The notes under the pieces are model-generated. The model was not told the origin of the DNA. It saw only the letters and a program-made list of their open reading frames with translations, and did no database searches. From Candidatus Anammoximicrobium sp. (GTDB lineage: Bacteria; Planctomycetota; Planctomycetia; Pirellulales; Pirellulaceae), in the NCBI GenBank assembly GCA_012515235.1, contig JAAYYU010000019.1:1-64000 (forward strand): 64,000 nt of DNA, read 5' to 3'. The position numbers were made by a program, and so were the translations under genes. This document shows, piece by piece, positions 36,549 through 44,439 of this stretch; position 1 is the stretch's first letter, and every line of letters starts with the position of its first letter.

Positions 36549-38633
36549 CTACACCTCCTCCGCCGCCAACGCATCGACCATGGCCTCGAATTGATCCAGT
36601 CGCCAACCGGCCACCTGGATCGCGCCGGTCGGGCACACCGGGACGCATATCCCGCAGCCGTTGCACAGCGCCGAGTTGACCTGCGCCACGGTCACCGTTT
36701 GGCCGTCCCGCTGCGATTCGACTAACTGGACGGCCCGCTGGTAAGCGCAAGCCTCCACGCATTTGCCGTGGCCCCGGCAGCGGTCCGGATCAACGCGTGC
36801 GCGGAACGGATCGAGTTGGATCGTTCCCTGGGAAAACAACGCGGAAGCCTTCGCTGCCGCGGCTCCGGCGGCTGCGCAACTTTCCTGAATGTCCATCGGC
36901 GCCTGGCAGGTGCCGGCCACGAAGACCGCCCCGACGGCCATCTCCACCGGCCGCAGTTTCGGGTGAACCTCCTGCAAAAATCCGTCCTCGCTGCGGGCGA
37001 TTTTCAGCTGTCCGATAAGGCTTTCGATATCGCGGGGGACCATCCCGGTCGCAAGCACCACCAGATCGGCCGGGACATCCAACTCTTCGCCGAAGGTGAG
37101 CAGGTCTTTGACGCGCACGGTGAGGGCGGGCCCGTCGGCCTGCGTGCCCGCAGCGACGGAAGGCGGTTGCTCGCCGGCATACCGCAGGAAGATCACCCCG
37201 CGCCGCGACGCCTCCGTGTAGTACTCCTCCTGACCGCGCCCGTAAGTGCGGATGTCCTGGTGCAGGTCGAAGACGTTCACTTCGGGGAACCGCCGCCGCA
37301 CTTCGATCGCCGCGCGCAGCGACGCCGTACAGCAAACGCGGGAACAATGGGCATTGATCTTGCCGTTCGGACCCGGCGGATGAACGCCTTCGATCTGCCG
37401 GCTGCCGACGCAGTGAATCAGGCAAACGTTGCGGACCGGACGGCCCTGGTACTCCAAATGGCCTTTTGTCGGGCCGTCGGGGTCCAGGAGCCGCTCGAAT
37501 TCCGCCAGCGTCACGACCTGGGGAAAATGCCGGTACCCGAATTCGCCGTCGGCCGGCTGATAGGGATCAAATCCCGTGGCCAAGACGATCGCCCCCGTGG
37601 CCAGGTCCAGGTGCGTCTCGATGCTGTCGAGCGAAATGCCCTGACCGCCGACCGCCATCCGGCATTGCCCACAGCGCGTACACGCGTTCCAGTCAATGGC
37701 CGGCATCGCGGGCCGACAATTCGTGTAAGGACGATAGATGGCTTTCCGCTCGGCCAACCCGAAATCGAATTCGGAGGGAACACGAACCGGACAGGCTGCC
37801 ATCGCGGCCTCCATTTCGGCCGGCCCCAGATCCTCGACGCCCCGCGGCTTGACCCGGACGCGCAACTGGAAATTCCCGATACAGCCCGAGGCCTCGACGA
37901 TCTCCGCCTGCGTGTGGACCGTGACGTTCGGATCGGCGAGGACGGCCTCCGCAAGCTGCGTCACAAGATCGCGCGCTCGAACCTCGCTGGGGTACACCTG
38001 GTGCCACTGACTTACCCTGCCGCCCAGAAAGGGAGAACGCTCCAGCAGCGTGACCGCCAGCCCCAGACGCGACAAGTCCCGTGCGGCCCGCAAACCGCTG
38101 ACTCCGCCGCCGACGACCGTCACATGGCGGGTTGCCTGCATGGTGATCGCCGAGAGCGGTTCCAGCTTTCTTGCCTTGGCGATTCCTGCGGCCACCAGCC
38201 GGATCGCCTTGTCGGTGGCGGCCTGCGGATCGGAGGCGGTACACCAACTGACCTGTTCGCGCACGTTGACCGGCTCGTACAAGTAGGGATTCAGATCGGC
38301 CCGGATTGCAGCGGCGCGAAACGTGTGCTCGTGCAGGCTTGGCGTACAGGCGGCAATCACAATCCGGTTCAGCTTCTCCCGCTGGATGTCTTCGATCAGC
38401 AGATTCTGGCCGCCTTGGGAACACATGGCGGAGTAGTGCCGGGCAACGGCGACGCCGGGCAAACGAGCGGCCGCCTGCGCGACGCGTTCCACATCGACCA
38501 CGTCCGAAATGTTGCCGCCGCAATGACACACGTACACGCCAACTCGGGGAGCGTCTGTCTGAGCAACGCCGGAGACGGCCTCCGCAACACCGGCCAGGGC
38601 GTCCTTCTCGTTTCGGGCAGGGATTGCTTCCAT
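36549..38633 (-). CDS. HdrA/QmoB-like FAD and Fe-S flavoprotein
   Basis: This 694-aa heterodisulfide-reductase subunit A-type protein starts with 'GVYVCHCGGNISDVVDVE', the N-terminal HdrA cluster domain. An FAD-binding Rossmann fold follows (VTVVGGGVSGLRAARDLSRLG), then an inserted cysteine motif (CTRCGQCRMAV), the second dinucleotide domain, and a C-terminal two-cluster ferredoxin (CRGHGKCVEACAY and CNGCGICVPVCPTGAI). Such proteins route or bifurcate electrons. The ATG at 38633 is 5 nt after the previous stop; the extra N-terminal 74 residues in the track are a shadow. A separate MvhD-like subunit upstream may correspond to the domain fused in some QmoB proteins. Confidence 0.88.
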   Translation of the reverse strand: MEAIPARNEKDALAGVAEAVSGVAQTDAPRVGVYVCHCGGNISDVVDVERVAQAAARLPGVAVARHYSAMCSQGGQNLLIEDIQREKLNRIVIAACTPSLHEHTFRAAAIRADLNPYLYEPVNVREQVSWCTASDPQAATDKAIRLVAAGIAKARKLEPLSAITMQATRHVTVVGGGVSGLRAARDLSRLGLAVTLLERSPFLGGRVSQWHQVYPSEVRARDLVTQLAEAVLADPNVTVHTQAEIVEASGCIGNFQLRVRVKPRGVEDLGPAEMEAAMAACPVRVPSEFDFGLAERKAIYRPYTNCRPAMPAIDWNACTRCGQCRMAVGGQGISLDSIETHLDLATGAIVLATGFDPYQPADGEFGYRHFPQVVTLAEFERLLDPDGPTKGHLEYQGRPVRNVCLIHCVGSRQIEGVHPPGPNGKINAHCSRVCCTASLRAAIEVRRRFPEVNVFDLHQDIRTYGRGQEEYYTEASRRGVIFLRYAGEQPPSVAAGTQADGPALTVRVKDLLTFGEELDVPADLVVLATGMVPRDIESLIGQLKIARSEDGFLQEVHPKLRPVEMAVGAVFVAGTCQAPMDIQESCAAAGAAAAKASALFSQGTIQLDPFRARVDPDRCRGHGKCVEACAYQRAVQLVESQRDGQTVTVAQVNSALCNGCGICVPVCPTGAIQVAGWRLDQFEAMVDALAAEEV

Positions 38634-38638
38634 CGTGG

Positions 38639-39988
38639 TCAGACTCCAGCAGCCAAGGCGGGTTGGGGGACCGGAACGGCCGCGGCCGGCGGCGTCGGAG
38701 AGGATCGGCGGGCGCGGAGATAGGCGGCGGCTTCCGCGGCCGCGGCCCCCGCCTCCACCACGGCATCGGGGATGTCCTTCGGTCCGGCCGCCGCGCCGGC
38801 CACGAAAACGCCCTCCTCCCAAGTTTGAGTGGGCGCGAACGCCGACGGAGCACAACGCAGAAATCCGTCCTCGGCCGGCGCCGCCAAACCGGCCTCGCGC
38901 GGGTCCCAGCCCGGCACCAGCCCCAGCGCCAGAACGACCATGTCGTGCCGGCGTTCTTCCACGCGGCCGTCCTCCTCCAGCACCTCGATGCGCACCACCG
39001 GGTTCTCCTCGTCATCTTCGTCGATCCGCGCGACCTTGGCCTTGACGAATTGAATCCCCATTGCCTTGGCATTCTGGTAGAACTGCTCGAAGCCCTTACC
39101 AAAGGCGCGGATGTCCATGTGATAGATCGTCACGTCGGCCAGCGGCAGCGCCCCGGCCAGCAACATCGCCTGCTTGATCGCATACATGCAGCAAACCCGC
39201 GAGCAAGAGGCCACCCCTTTGCTCAAGTCCCGCGATCCGGCGCACTGCACGTAGGCGATGGATTCCGGGACCTTGCCGTCAGAGGGACGCAGCACGCGGC
39301 CGTACGGACCGTGCGGCGCCAGCAGGCGTTCGGCTTGCAGGGCCGTCAGGACGTTGCGCAGCGGCCCGGAGCCGTAATGCTGCTTGAAGTCCGCGGGCAG
39401 CATCTCGTAGCCGGTCGCGACGATGATCGCCCCGGCCCGCATCTGGACGGTTTGCGGCTGCTGCAAGTAATCGATCGCTCCCACCGGGCAAGCTTTTTCG
39501 CAACGGCCGCACAACAGGCAGTTGTCCATGTCCAGCACGGCGACCTGGGGAACGGCGTTGCCGAACGGAACATAAACCGCCTTGCGGGCGCCGAATCCGC
39601 CCTCGAACTCGTGCGGCAACTCGACGTCGCAAGCGTACTCGCACAACCGGCAGCCGGTACACGTCTCCTCGTTGACGTACCGCGGCTTCTTGAGCACGTC
39701 GACAAGGAAACCCGAGCCCTCGCGCTGGACGCGCTGAACCTCGGCGTAGGTGAGCGTCGTGATGTTCGCGTGGTGCTCCGCTTCGGCCATCCGCGGCGTG
39801 CAAATACAGGAACAACAATCGAGGGTGGGAAAGACCTTGCTCAAGCCGATCATCTTCCCGCCGATGCTCGGCTGCCGCTCCACCACGGCAACGCGCAGGC
39901 CCAGGTTCCCCAGGTCGATCGCCGCCTGGAGGCCGGCAATGCCTCCGCCGATCACGAGCACGTCTACGGTACTTGCTTGTTGAATCAT
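38639..39988 (-). CDS. QmoA/HdrA-like flavoprotein
   Basis: This 449-aa protein begins directly with the FAD fold (VDVLVIGGGIAGLQAAIDLGNLG). It carries the HdrA cysteine block (LDCCSCICTPRM), a ferredoxin domain (CTGCRLCEYAC and CLLCGRCEKACPVGAI), and a second dinucleotide motif ending GVFVAGAAAGPKDIPDAV. The short form lacking the N-terminal HdrA cluster domain fits QmoA. It probably forms a heteromer with the 694-aa HdrA-like protein encoded 5 nt downstream. It sits 90 nt downstream of the MvhD-like gene in the same operon. Confidence 0.87.
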   Translation of the reverse strand: MIQQASTVDVLVIGGGIAGLQAAIDLGNLGLRVAVVERQPSIGGKMIGLSKVFPTLDCCSCICTPRMAEAEHHANITTLTYAEVQRVQREGSGFLVDVLKKPRYVNEETCTGCRLCEYACDVELPHEFEGGFGARKAVYVPFGNAVPQVAVLDMDNCLLCGRCEKACPVGAIDYLQQPQTVQMRAGAIIVATGYEMLPADFKQHYGSGPLRNVLTALQAERLLAPHGPYGRVLRPSDGKVPESIAYVQCAGSRDLSKGVASCSRVCCMYAIKQAMLLAGALPLADVTIYHMDIRAFGKGFEQFYQNAKAMGIQFVKAKVARIDEDDEENPVVRIEVLEEDGRVEERRHDMVVLALGLVPGWDPREAGLAAPAEDGFLRCAPSAFAPTQTWEEGVFVAGAAAGPKDIPDAVVEAGAAAAEAAAYLRARRSSPTPPAAAVPVPQPALAAGV

Positions 39989-40078
39989 CGTTGCTCGTCG
40001 CTGTCTGAAGTCTGGATGTGCGAAAGAAAGCCCGATCGTCGGGATGCTGGCGAAGGGCTTTGTCTCCGCCTGGGCAAC

Positions 40079-40501
40079 TCACCCCGCGACGGCGCCCGCC
40101 AGCGGCAGGTTCGCCAGCATTTCATTCATCTGCTGGACCTCTTTGAGAAACGCTTTCGAACAGACCGTACAGACGGCACACAGCCGCAGACGCTGGGTGT
40201 CCAGACCCTGTTCGGCCATCCGTTTGTGCGTCCGGGCGATCCGCGCGGAGAGCGTCTGGTACGCGCCGGGGTAGGGGCATTCATGCCCGCAACTCATCAC
40301 GAGAATCCCGCCGATGCCCTTCTCGAAAGATCGCAGATAGAACGACTCTGGAAACATCGCCGGGGCGGGCACCTTGAGGATATAGGTGTTGGCCGGGTAC
40401 TCCTGGTGAATCTGGCCCACGTTGTCTGCGCCGGGATAGGCGCACTCGCTCGTCGCCAGAATCAGAATCTTCGGAGTCCCGCCGGACGGGTTCGCTGGCA
40501 T
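40079..40501 (-). CDS. MvhD-like iron-sulfur electron-transfer subunit
   Basis: This 140-aa protein is of the hydrogenase/methyl-viologen delta subunit family: 'ILILATSECAYPGADNVGQ' near the N-terminus, the cysteine group MSCGHECPYPGAYQTLSARI, then 'RLRLCAVCTVCSKAFLKEVQQMNEML'. MvhD carries a 2Fe-2S cluster and passes electrons to HdrA. In QmoB the domain is fused; here it is free. Start ATG 40501, GAGG upstream, 16 nt after tusA; an in-frame ATG at 40510 is an alternative. Confidence 0.82.
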   Translation of the reverse strand: MPANPSGGTPKILILATSECAYPGADNVGQIHQEYPANTYILKVPAPAMFPESFYLRSFEKGIGGILVMSCGHECPYPGAYQTLSARIARTHKRMAEQGLDTQRLRLCAVCTVCSKAFLKEVQQMNEMLANLPLAGAVAG

Positions 40502-40517
40502 GACTCGCATCCTCGCT

Positions 40518-40772
40518 TTACTTTCGCCGAGTGATGAAAATCCGGTCGTACCCTTCACCGGCCAGCGAGCCAAGAAATTCGTGCCCTACCTTGGCCGCCC
40601 ATTTCGGCAGGTCGTTCTTGGTCGAAGCATCGCCCGACCAGACCTCGATGGTCTGCCCTACAGACACGCTGCCAATCGCCTTCTTGGCCTCCAATAACGG
40701 CCCCGGGCAGGCCGAACCTCGAGCGTCCACAACTTTGGCAGCCTGAACCGCACTTAAATCGATCGAACTCAT
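40518..40772 (-). CDS. tusA: TusA-family sulfur carrier
   Basis: This 84-aa protein has the TusA signature VVDARGSACPGPLLEAKKAI with the active-site CPxP cysteine at residue 22. TusA proteins carry a persulfide and hand sulfur to partners such as DsrE or Hdr-like complexes. The C-terminal 'LAGEGYDRIFITRRK' matches the family fold. AGGAG lies upstream of the ATG. Within this operon it most likely relays sulfur to or from the Hdr/Qmo-like complex rather than serving tRNA thiolation. Confidence 0.92.
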   Translation of the reverse strand: MSSIDLSAVQAAKVVDARGSACPGPLLEAKKAIGSVSVGQTIEVWSGDASTKNDLPKWAAKVGHEFLGSLAGEGYDRIFITRRK

Positions 40773-40802
40773 GATGGATCTCCTTGATGTTCCTGAATTG
40801 GA

Positions 40803-41171
40803 TTAGCAAAACGTGAGCACCACGTCGGCTTCTTCCGCCAACGACACGAACTCGGCGATGCCGCCATACTCGACGCCCTCAATGAAGTCGTCGCCCTTGA
40901 TGCCAAGGATCGGGAAAGCGGCGGAACAGGCGATGAAACGCGCGCCATTTTCTTTGGCGATTTGGAGGAACTCCGGCAGCGTTTTGGGGGCGCCCGGCAG
41001 CTGAATTCTCTCGGCGTATCCCCGACGGATAATATTCAGTCCGCTGAGCGTGAAAAACAACGTCAGCTCCATGTCCATAGCCTGTGCGCCGCATCCTAAC
41101 ATAAAGGGAGGAAACGACTTGCTGGGATCGTCCGAGCCGCAGAACACGAGCATCTTCTTGTTGTTTTCCAT
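40803..41171 (-). CDS. DsrE-family sulfur-transfer protein
   Basis: This 122-aa protein resembles the DsrE2/peroxiredoxin-like branch (MLVFCGSDDPSKSFPPFMLGCGAQAMDMELTLFFTLSGLNIIRR). Cysteines at 11 and 27, in 'FIACSAAFPILGI', and at the extreme C-terminus (TFC) are candidate persulfide carriers. DsrE proteins trade sulfur with TusA. It is the first gene of the operon, under the 41243-41271 promoter. I use the ATG at 41171; the track's start at 41183 is a TTG placed too close to its ribosome site. Confidence 0.82.
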   Translation of the reverse strand: MENNKKMLVFCGSDDPSKSFPPFMLGCGAQAMDMELTLFFTLSGLNIIRRGYAERIQLPGAPKTLPEFLQIAKENGARFIACSAAFPILGIKGDDFIEGVEYGGIAEFVSLAEEADVVLTFC

Positions 41172-41206
41172 CAACCCCCCCAAATCCTTTCCCGGTTGTA
41201 CAGGTG

Positions 41207-41218
41207 CGTTTCGAAACG
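41207..41218. promoter_or_regulatory. Perfect 12-bp palindrome in the Hdr operon leader
   Basis: CGTTTCGAAACG is a perfect palindrome in the 5' leader, between the predicted start of transcription (near 41236) and the dsrE-like ATG. It could be a protein-binding site or chance. Confidence 0.35.
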
Positions 41219-41242
41219 GGTCTTGTCTAGATCGTCAGCAAG

Positions 41243-41271
41243 ACTATAAAGTCGCCACTATATTATGTCAA
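41243..41271 (-). promoter_or_regulatory. Near-consensus sigma-70-type promoter of the Hdr/Qmo-like operon
   Basis: On the minus strand, TTGACA (41266-41271), a 17-nt spacer and TATAGT (41243-41248) give an almost perfect housekeeping promoter about 72 nt before the first gene. Confidence 0.8.
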
Positions 41272-41281
41272 TATGATATAG
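41258..41281. promoter_or_regulatory. Candidate ArsR-type operator over the -35 box
   Basis: CTATATTAT and ATGATATAG form a 24-bp imperfect inverted repeat (8 of 9 arm bases paired, 6-nt centre) that covers the TTGACA box. ArsR repressors bind such AT-rich inverted repeats. The operon's own ArsR gene (34384-34794) is the obvious candidate. Confidence 0.55.
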
Positions 41282-41353
41282 CAAGAGTTTGATGTTCGCG
41301 TCCGACAAAAGGGGCCTGACCCATTTTCGCGAAACGATGGGCGGAAAAACGGC

Positions 41354-41632
41354 CGCGGGTATTACACGGAGTTCGCCCGGCAAGTGCCTGAGGACGGTGT
41401 GATCCTGACACTCGCATGCGGAAAGTTCCGCTTCAACAAGCTGGAATTTGGCAACATTGGCGAGTTTCCCCGGTTGCTTGACATGGGACAGTGCAACGAC
41501 GCCTATTCGGCGATCAAGGTCGCCGGGGCGCTGACGAACCGGAAACGGCTCGAGTGCGTCATCAAAGCTGAATCCGCGGGATGTGAGCGGCAGAGTTCTA
41601 GCCCGCCGGTAGCGGACATGACCGTCGGCTAG
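41354..41632 (+). pseudogene. hcp: Truncated hybrid cluster protein (hydroxylamine reductase) remnant
   Basis: The plus-strand frame reads [20 protein letters not shown], then [20 protein letters not shown] and '[20 protein letters not shown]', the conserved C-terminal core of Hcp, including two cluster-binding cysteines. Hcp is about 430-550 aa. Here only about 65 recognisable residues remain, the N-terminus is absent, and after ALTN the sequence stops resembling the family until a stop at 41632. It is thus a fragment, not a gene. Upstream at about 41308-41325 lies ggggcctgacccattttcg, like half of a REP-type palindrome, which may mark the rearrangement. Confidence 0.85.
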
Positions 41633-41823
41633 CGCCTTGCCGCTTACTCGGCGCAACCCCCAAGTTCAGTCTTGAGGACGCACTAGCGTCATTCCGCTCG
41701 CGGGCTTCCCGAATGAGGCTGCGAGCTTATCCGAGAACCGAATTCAACTCGCACGACGTCCTCGCCGGGCCGGCGTACGGGCCTTCCGGGATCGACGCTG
41801 GCCGGCCTTCCGCGCGCGAGGGT

Positions 41824-42858
41824 TCAGTGGCTCCGGCACTCGCTCAGCAGGGTCAGGTACTCGCCGATTTCGTCATGTGCGGCCAATTCCGTTTCCGCGC
41901 GGGCGCGGGCTGCGTTGCCCAGTCGGCGGCGGAGGTCGGCGGCGGCGACCAGGCGCCGGGCGGCCGCCTGGAACGTTGCCGGGTCGTGAAAAAAGAGCGC
42001 CTCGCGCTCCGGTTCGGCCATCGCGCGGTGTCCGGGAATATCCGCCAACAGCAGGGCCCGGGCGGTCAGCATGGCCTCGCGCACTGCGTGCGGCATGCCC
42101 TCGGAACGGCTCGCGGAAACGAACACGTCGCCTGACCGCAGGAAGGAATCCACGGTGTCGTGCGGAATCTCACCGGCGTCGTGAACCCAGGAAAGTCGCG
42201 CCACAAGCGTGCCCAGCGCGTCGGCCAGCGGCGTTTCCAGCGCCGGGCCCGCCCTGACGAACCGCAACTGCGGGAACTCCGTCGCCAGCGGCCCGAGGTG
42301 CTCGATGGGAAACAGCGGACGCTTGATTTCCCGCAGTCCCGCGAGGCTGACGAAGACCAAGGCGTCCGGCGGCAAGCCCAGCCGCGCCCGATAGTCCACT
42401 CGGGACACGGGCAGGCTGATTCCATTGGGCACGACCCGCACGCGGCCGTCGAGGCCGGGCACGTGTTCGGCAAGTTGCTGGTGCATGGCGGAGTGAAATA
42501 CGGCAATCCGCCGGGCGCCGGCCAGGGCAGCGCGAACGGCGGGACCGCGGCGGGGGTCGGCCAGCATCTCGTTGGCGTCAGTGCCGCGTACGGAAACGAG
42601 GTAGGGCGTGCCGCGGTCGCGCAGCATCCTCGCTGCCTCGGCTCCGTGCGCGGCGTGCAGAATCAAGGCCACGTCTGCACCGCCCGCCGCGGCCAGAGCC
42701 TCGGCCAGAGGGCCGGATTCGGCGGCCGAACAGCCCCCCACGTCCACGACGACCGTGTCGTGCCCGCGGGCGTCAAAGCCGCGGGCCAGGCGCGCGGCGG
42801 CGACGCTGTTGCCGCGGGCCGCCGGACGCGGGAAGGGGCTAACGATGAGGATCCGCAT
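41824..42858 (-). CDS. Family 4-type glycosyltransferase (GT-B)
   Basis: This 344-aa retaining glycosyltransferase starts 'MRILIVSPFPRPAARGNSVA' (GT-B N-terminal domain). The donor-binding domain has 'RVRVVPNGISLP', 'FVSLAGLREIKRP', and the C-terminal 'VDSFLRSGDVFVSASRSEGMPHAVREAM', the E-x7-E type motif of GT1/GT4 families. The start at 42858 overlaps the end of the ATP-grasp gene by 20 bp. It is last in a four-gene operon. The acceptor is unknown; an unusual glycoconjugate or small glycoside is likely. Confidence 0.85.
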   Translation of the reverse strand: MRILIVSPFPRPAARGNSVAAARLARGFDARGHDTVVVDVGGCSAAESGPLAEALAAAGGADVALILHAAHGAEAARMLRDRGTPYLVSVRGTDANEMLADPRRGPAVRAALAGARRIAVFHSAMHQQLAEHVPGLDGRVRVVPNGISLPVSRVDYRARLGLPPDALVFVSLAGLREIKRPLFPIEHLGPLATEFPQLRFVRAGPALETPLADALGTLVARLSWVHDAGEIPHDTVDSFLRSGDVFVSASRSEGMPHAVREAMLTARALLLADIPGHRAMAEPEREALFFHDPATFQAAARRLVAAADLRRRLGNAARARAETELAAHDEIGEYLTLLSECRSH

Positions 42859-43675
42859 GGGACGGCTCCGCCGACGTGTCCAGCCACTCCAGAACCGCGC
42901 GGACCAGGGGGGTGGCGAGATCGACCCCCGGCAAATCGGGATAGGGAATCCGCGGCGCGGAGTTGACTTCCAAAACAACCGGACCCTGCGAGCTTTCGAT
43001 CAGGTCCACGGTGCCGGCTGGCAGCCCTACCGCGGCGACGGCGGCGGCACCCAGTCCCGAGCCGCCCTCCGGCAACGGGAGCACGCGGACGTCGCCGTCG
43101 CGCTGAGGCTCGCGGCAGGCTTCGATGGCCGGCAGTTCCCGCCCTTGGGCCACCGGCACAATCCACGTCCGAGAGTGCTCGACGAACCCTTGAGCGATGT
43201 AGTCTTCGGCGGGCAGCAGTTCCAGCGATTCCCGCTCCTGCTCGCTCCGCACCACGCGGTTGCCCTGCCCGCCCCAGCCGGCGCGGGGCTTGAGGATCAG
43301 CGGCAGGCCGGCGCGGTCCAACTCCAGCCCCAGGAACGTCCGCAGCGTCGGCACGGCGGCTGCGCGCAGGGCGTGGTACGTCTCCCACTTGTCTTCGGCC
43401 AGTAGGATCGCCGCCGGCGGCGGATAGACCCGGTGTCCGCGGCGGCGCAGACCGGCGGCGATGCTGACGATCCAAGAGAGTTCTTGCCGCGACCGCAGAT
43501 CGTAGCGCAGCCAGACCCGCTCGGCCTGAGGCCGGATTTCCCGCCCCGCCGCGATCGGCTGGACGACCGTCTCCAGGCCGGCCGCCGTGGCCGCCGCGGC
43601 CAGCAGGCGGTCGCTATCCGCGTCGATCGCGTTGCCGTGAACGCTGTAGTCCAGGATCGCCAGGGACGCGCTCAT
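42839..43675 (-). CDS. RimK-like ATP-grasp ligase
   Basis: This 278-aa ATP-grasp enzyme has 'YPPPAAILLAEDKWETYHALRAAAVPTLRT' (start of the ATP-grasp fold, as in RimK), LILKPRAGWGGQGNRVVRS (phosphate-binding loop), IAQGFVEHSRTW, and the metal-binding 'VVLEVNSAPRIPYP' near the end. Such ligases join a carboxylate to an amine or thiol. The ATG overlaps the deacetylase stop by 4 nt (ATGA). In this operon it may couple an amino acid or similar group to a sugar acid; the substrate is unknown. Confidence 0.85.
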   Translation of the reverse strand: MSASLAILDYSVHGNAIDADSDRLLAAAATAAGLETVVQPIAAGREIRPQAERVWLRYDLRSRQELSWIVSIAAGLRRRGHRVYPPPAAILLAEDKWETYHALRAAAVPTLRTFLGLELDRAGLPLILKPRAGWGGQGNRVVRSEQERESLELLPAEDYIAQGFVEHSRTWIVPVAQGRELPAIEACREPQRDGDVRVLPLPEGGSGLGAAAVAAVGLPAGTVDLIESSQGPVVLEVNSAPRIPYPDLPGVDLATPLVRAVLEWLDTSAEPSHADPHR

Positions 43676-44439
43676 GCGTGGCCTCCGAAGAGGGCCGGCG
43701 AACAGGGCGCCAGTTGCACCTTGGCCAGCAGCTCGCGGGCGGCAGGGGAACAGAAGGTCGCCCGCTCCACGTCGCGCTCGGTGCAGTACCAGATGCCGTC
43801 GATGGCCCCCACCTTGCGGCCGGGATGGCACATCCATTCGGTGATGCCGCCGCCGATCCCGTCAAGCTGCTCCTGCAGCCGCTCCAGAGTCCAGTAGGGA
43901 GCCGGACGGACGCCGCCGGCAAAGGCGTCCGTGGTCAGCGTCCCCAGGGCCCGGCAGGCGTCGCGCATGGCCGGATCCAGCGTTCGCAGCGGGGCACCGC
44001 ACTGCCGGGCGATCTGGGCGGCCAAAGTCAACAGCCGCGGATCTTCGCGGTGCAATTGCTTGTGGACGCTGACGTGGCACGGCGCCTGGCCGGCAAGCTC
44101 CCAAAAGCGGTCCACCTGATGCCGCCACTCGCGCTGCGCGTCGCGCAGCTCGGCGCGTCGCAGCAGTTCCTCGCGCTGGCCCCAAAATCGGCCGCTGCCA
44201 TCGGTCAGGGACGGGACGTCGGACACGGCCGCGCAGGGCTGGCCGTGCGTCAGGTTCAGGTGCAAGCCCACCGCCGCGCCCGCCGCCGCGATGGGCCTCA
44301 TGTCCGCTGCAAACGGCGGGTTGACAAAGGCATCGACCGTCGTCACCGTTCCGGCTCGGACGGTCTCGATGATTCCGGCGTCGACCTCGGGGCTCAGCCC
44401 CCAGTCGTCCGCGACGACGATCAGTCTGGGGCGGCTCAT
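43672..44439 (-). CDS. YdjC/ChbG-family carbohydrate deacetylase
   Basis: This 255-aa protein begins with 'LIVVADDWGLSPEVDAGIIE' (the DD motif for metal binding), 'GLHLNLTHGQP' (H-x-H type ligands), 'CHVSVHKQLHREDPRL' and 'ITEWMCHPGRK', all marks of YdjC/ChbG/HpnK deacetylases, which remove N-acetyl groups from amino sugars. The ATG overlaps the preceding methyltransferase stop by 4 nt. It could act on an acetylated amino-sugar intermediate made or modified by its operon partners. Confidence 0.88.
   Translation of the reverse strand: MSRPRLIVVADDWGLSPEVDAGIIETVRAGTVTTVDAFVNPPFAADMRPIAAAGAAVGLHLNLTHGQPCAAVSDVPSLTDGSGRFWGQREELLRRAELRDAQREWRHQVDRFWELAGQAPCHVSVHKQLHREDPRLLTLAAQIARQCGAPLRTLDPAMRDACRALGTLTTDAFAGGVRPAPYWTLERLQEQLDGIGGGITEWMCHPGRKVGAIDGIWYCTERDVERATFCSPAARELLAKVQLAPCSPALFGGHA

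Noticed and set aside
36768-38723. 651-aa plus-strand ORF
   Set aside because: Antisense of the HdrA/QmoB-like gene, with no motifs.
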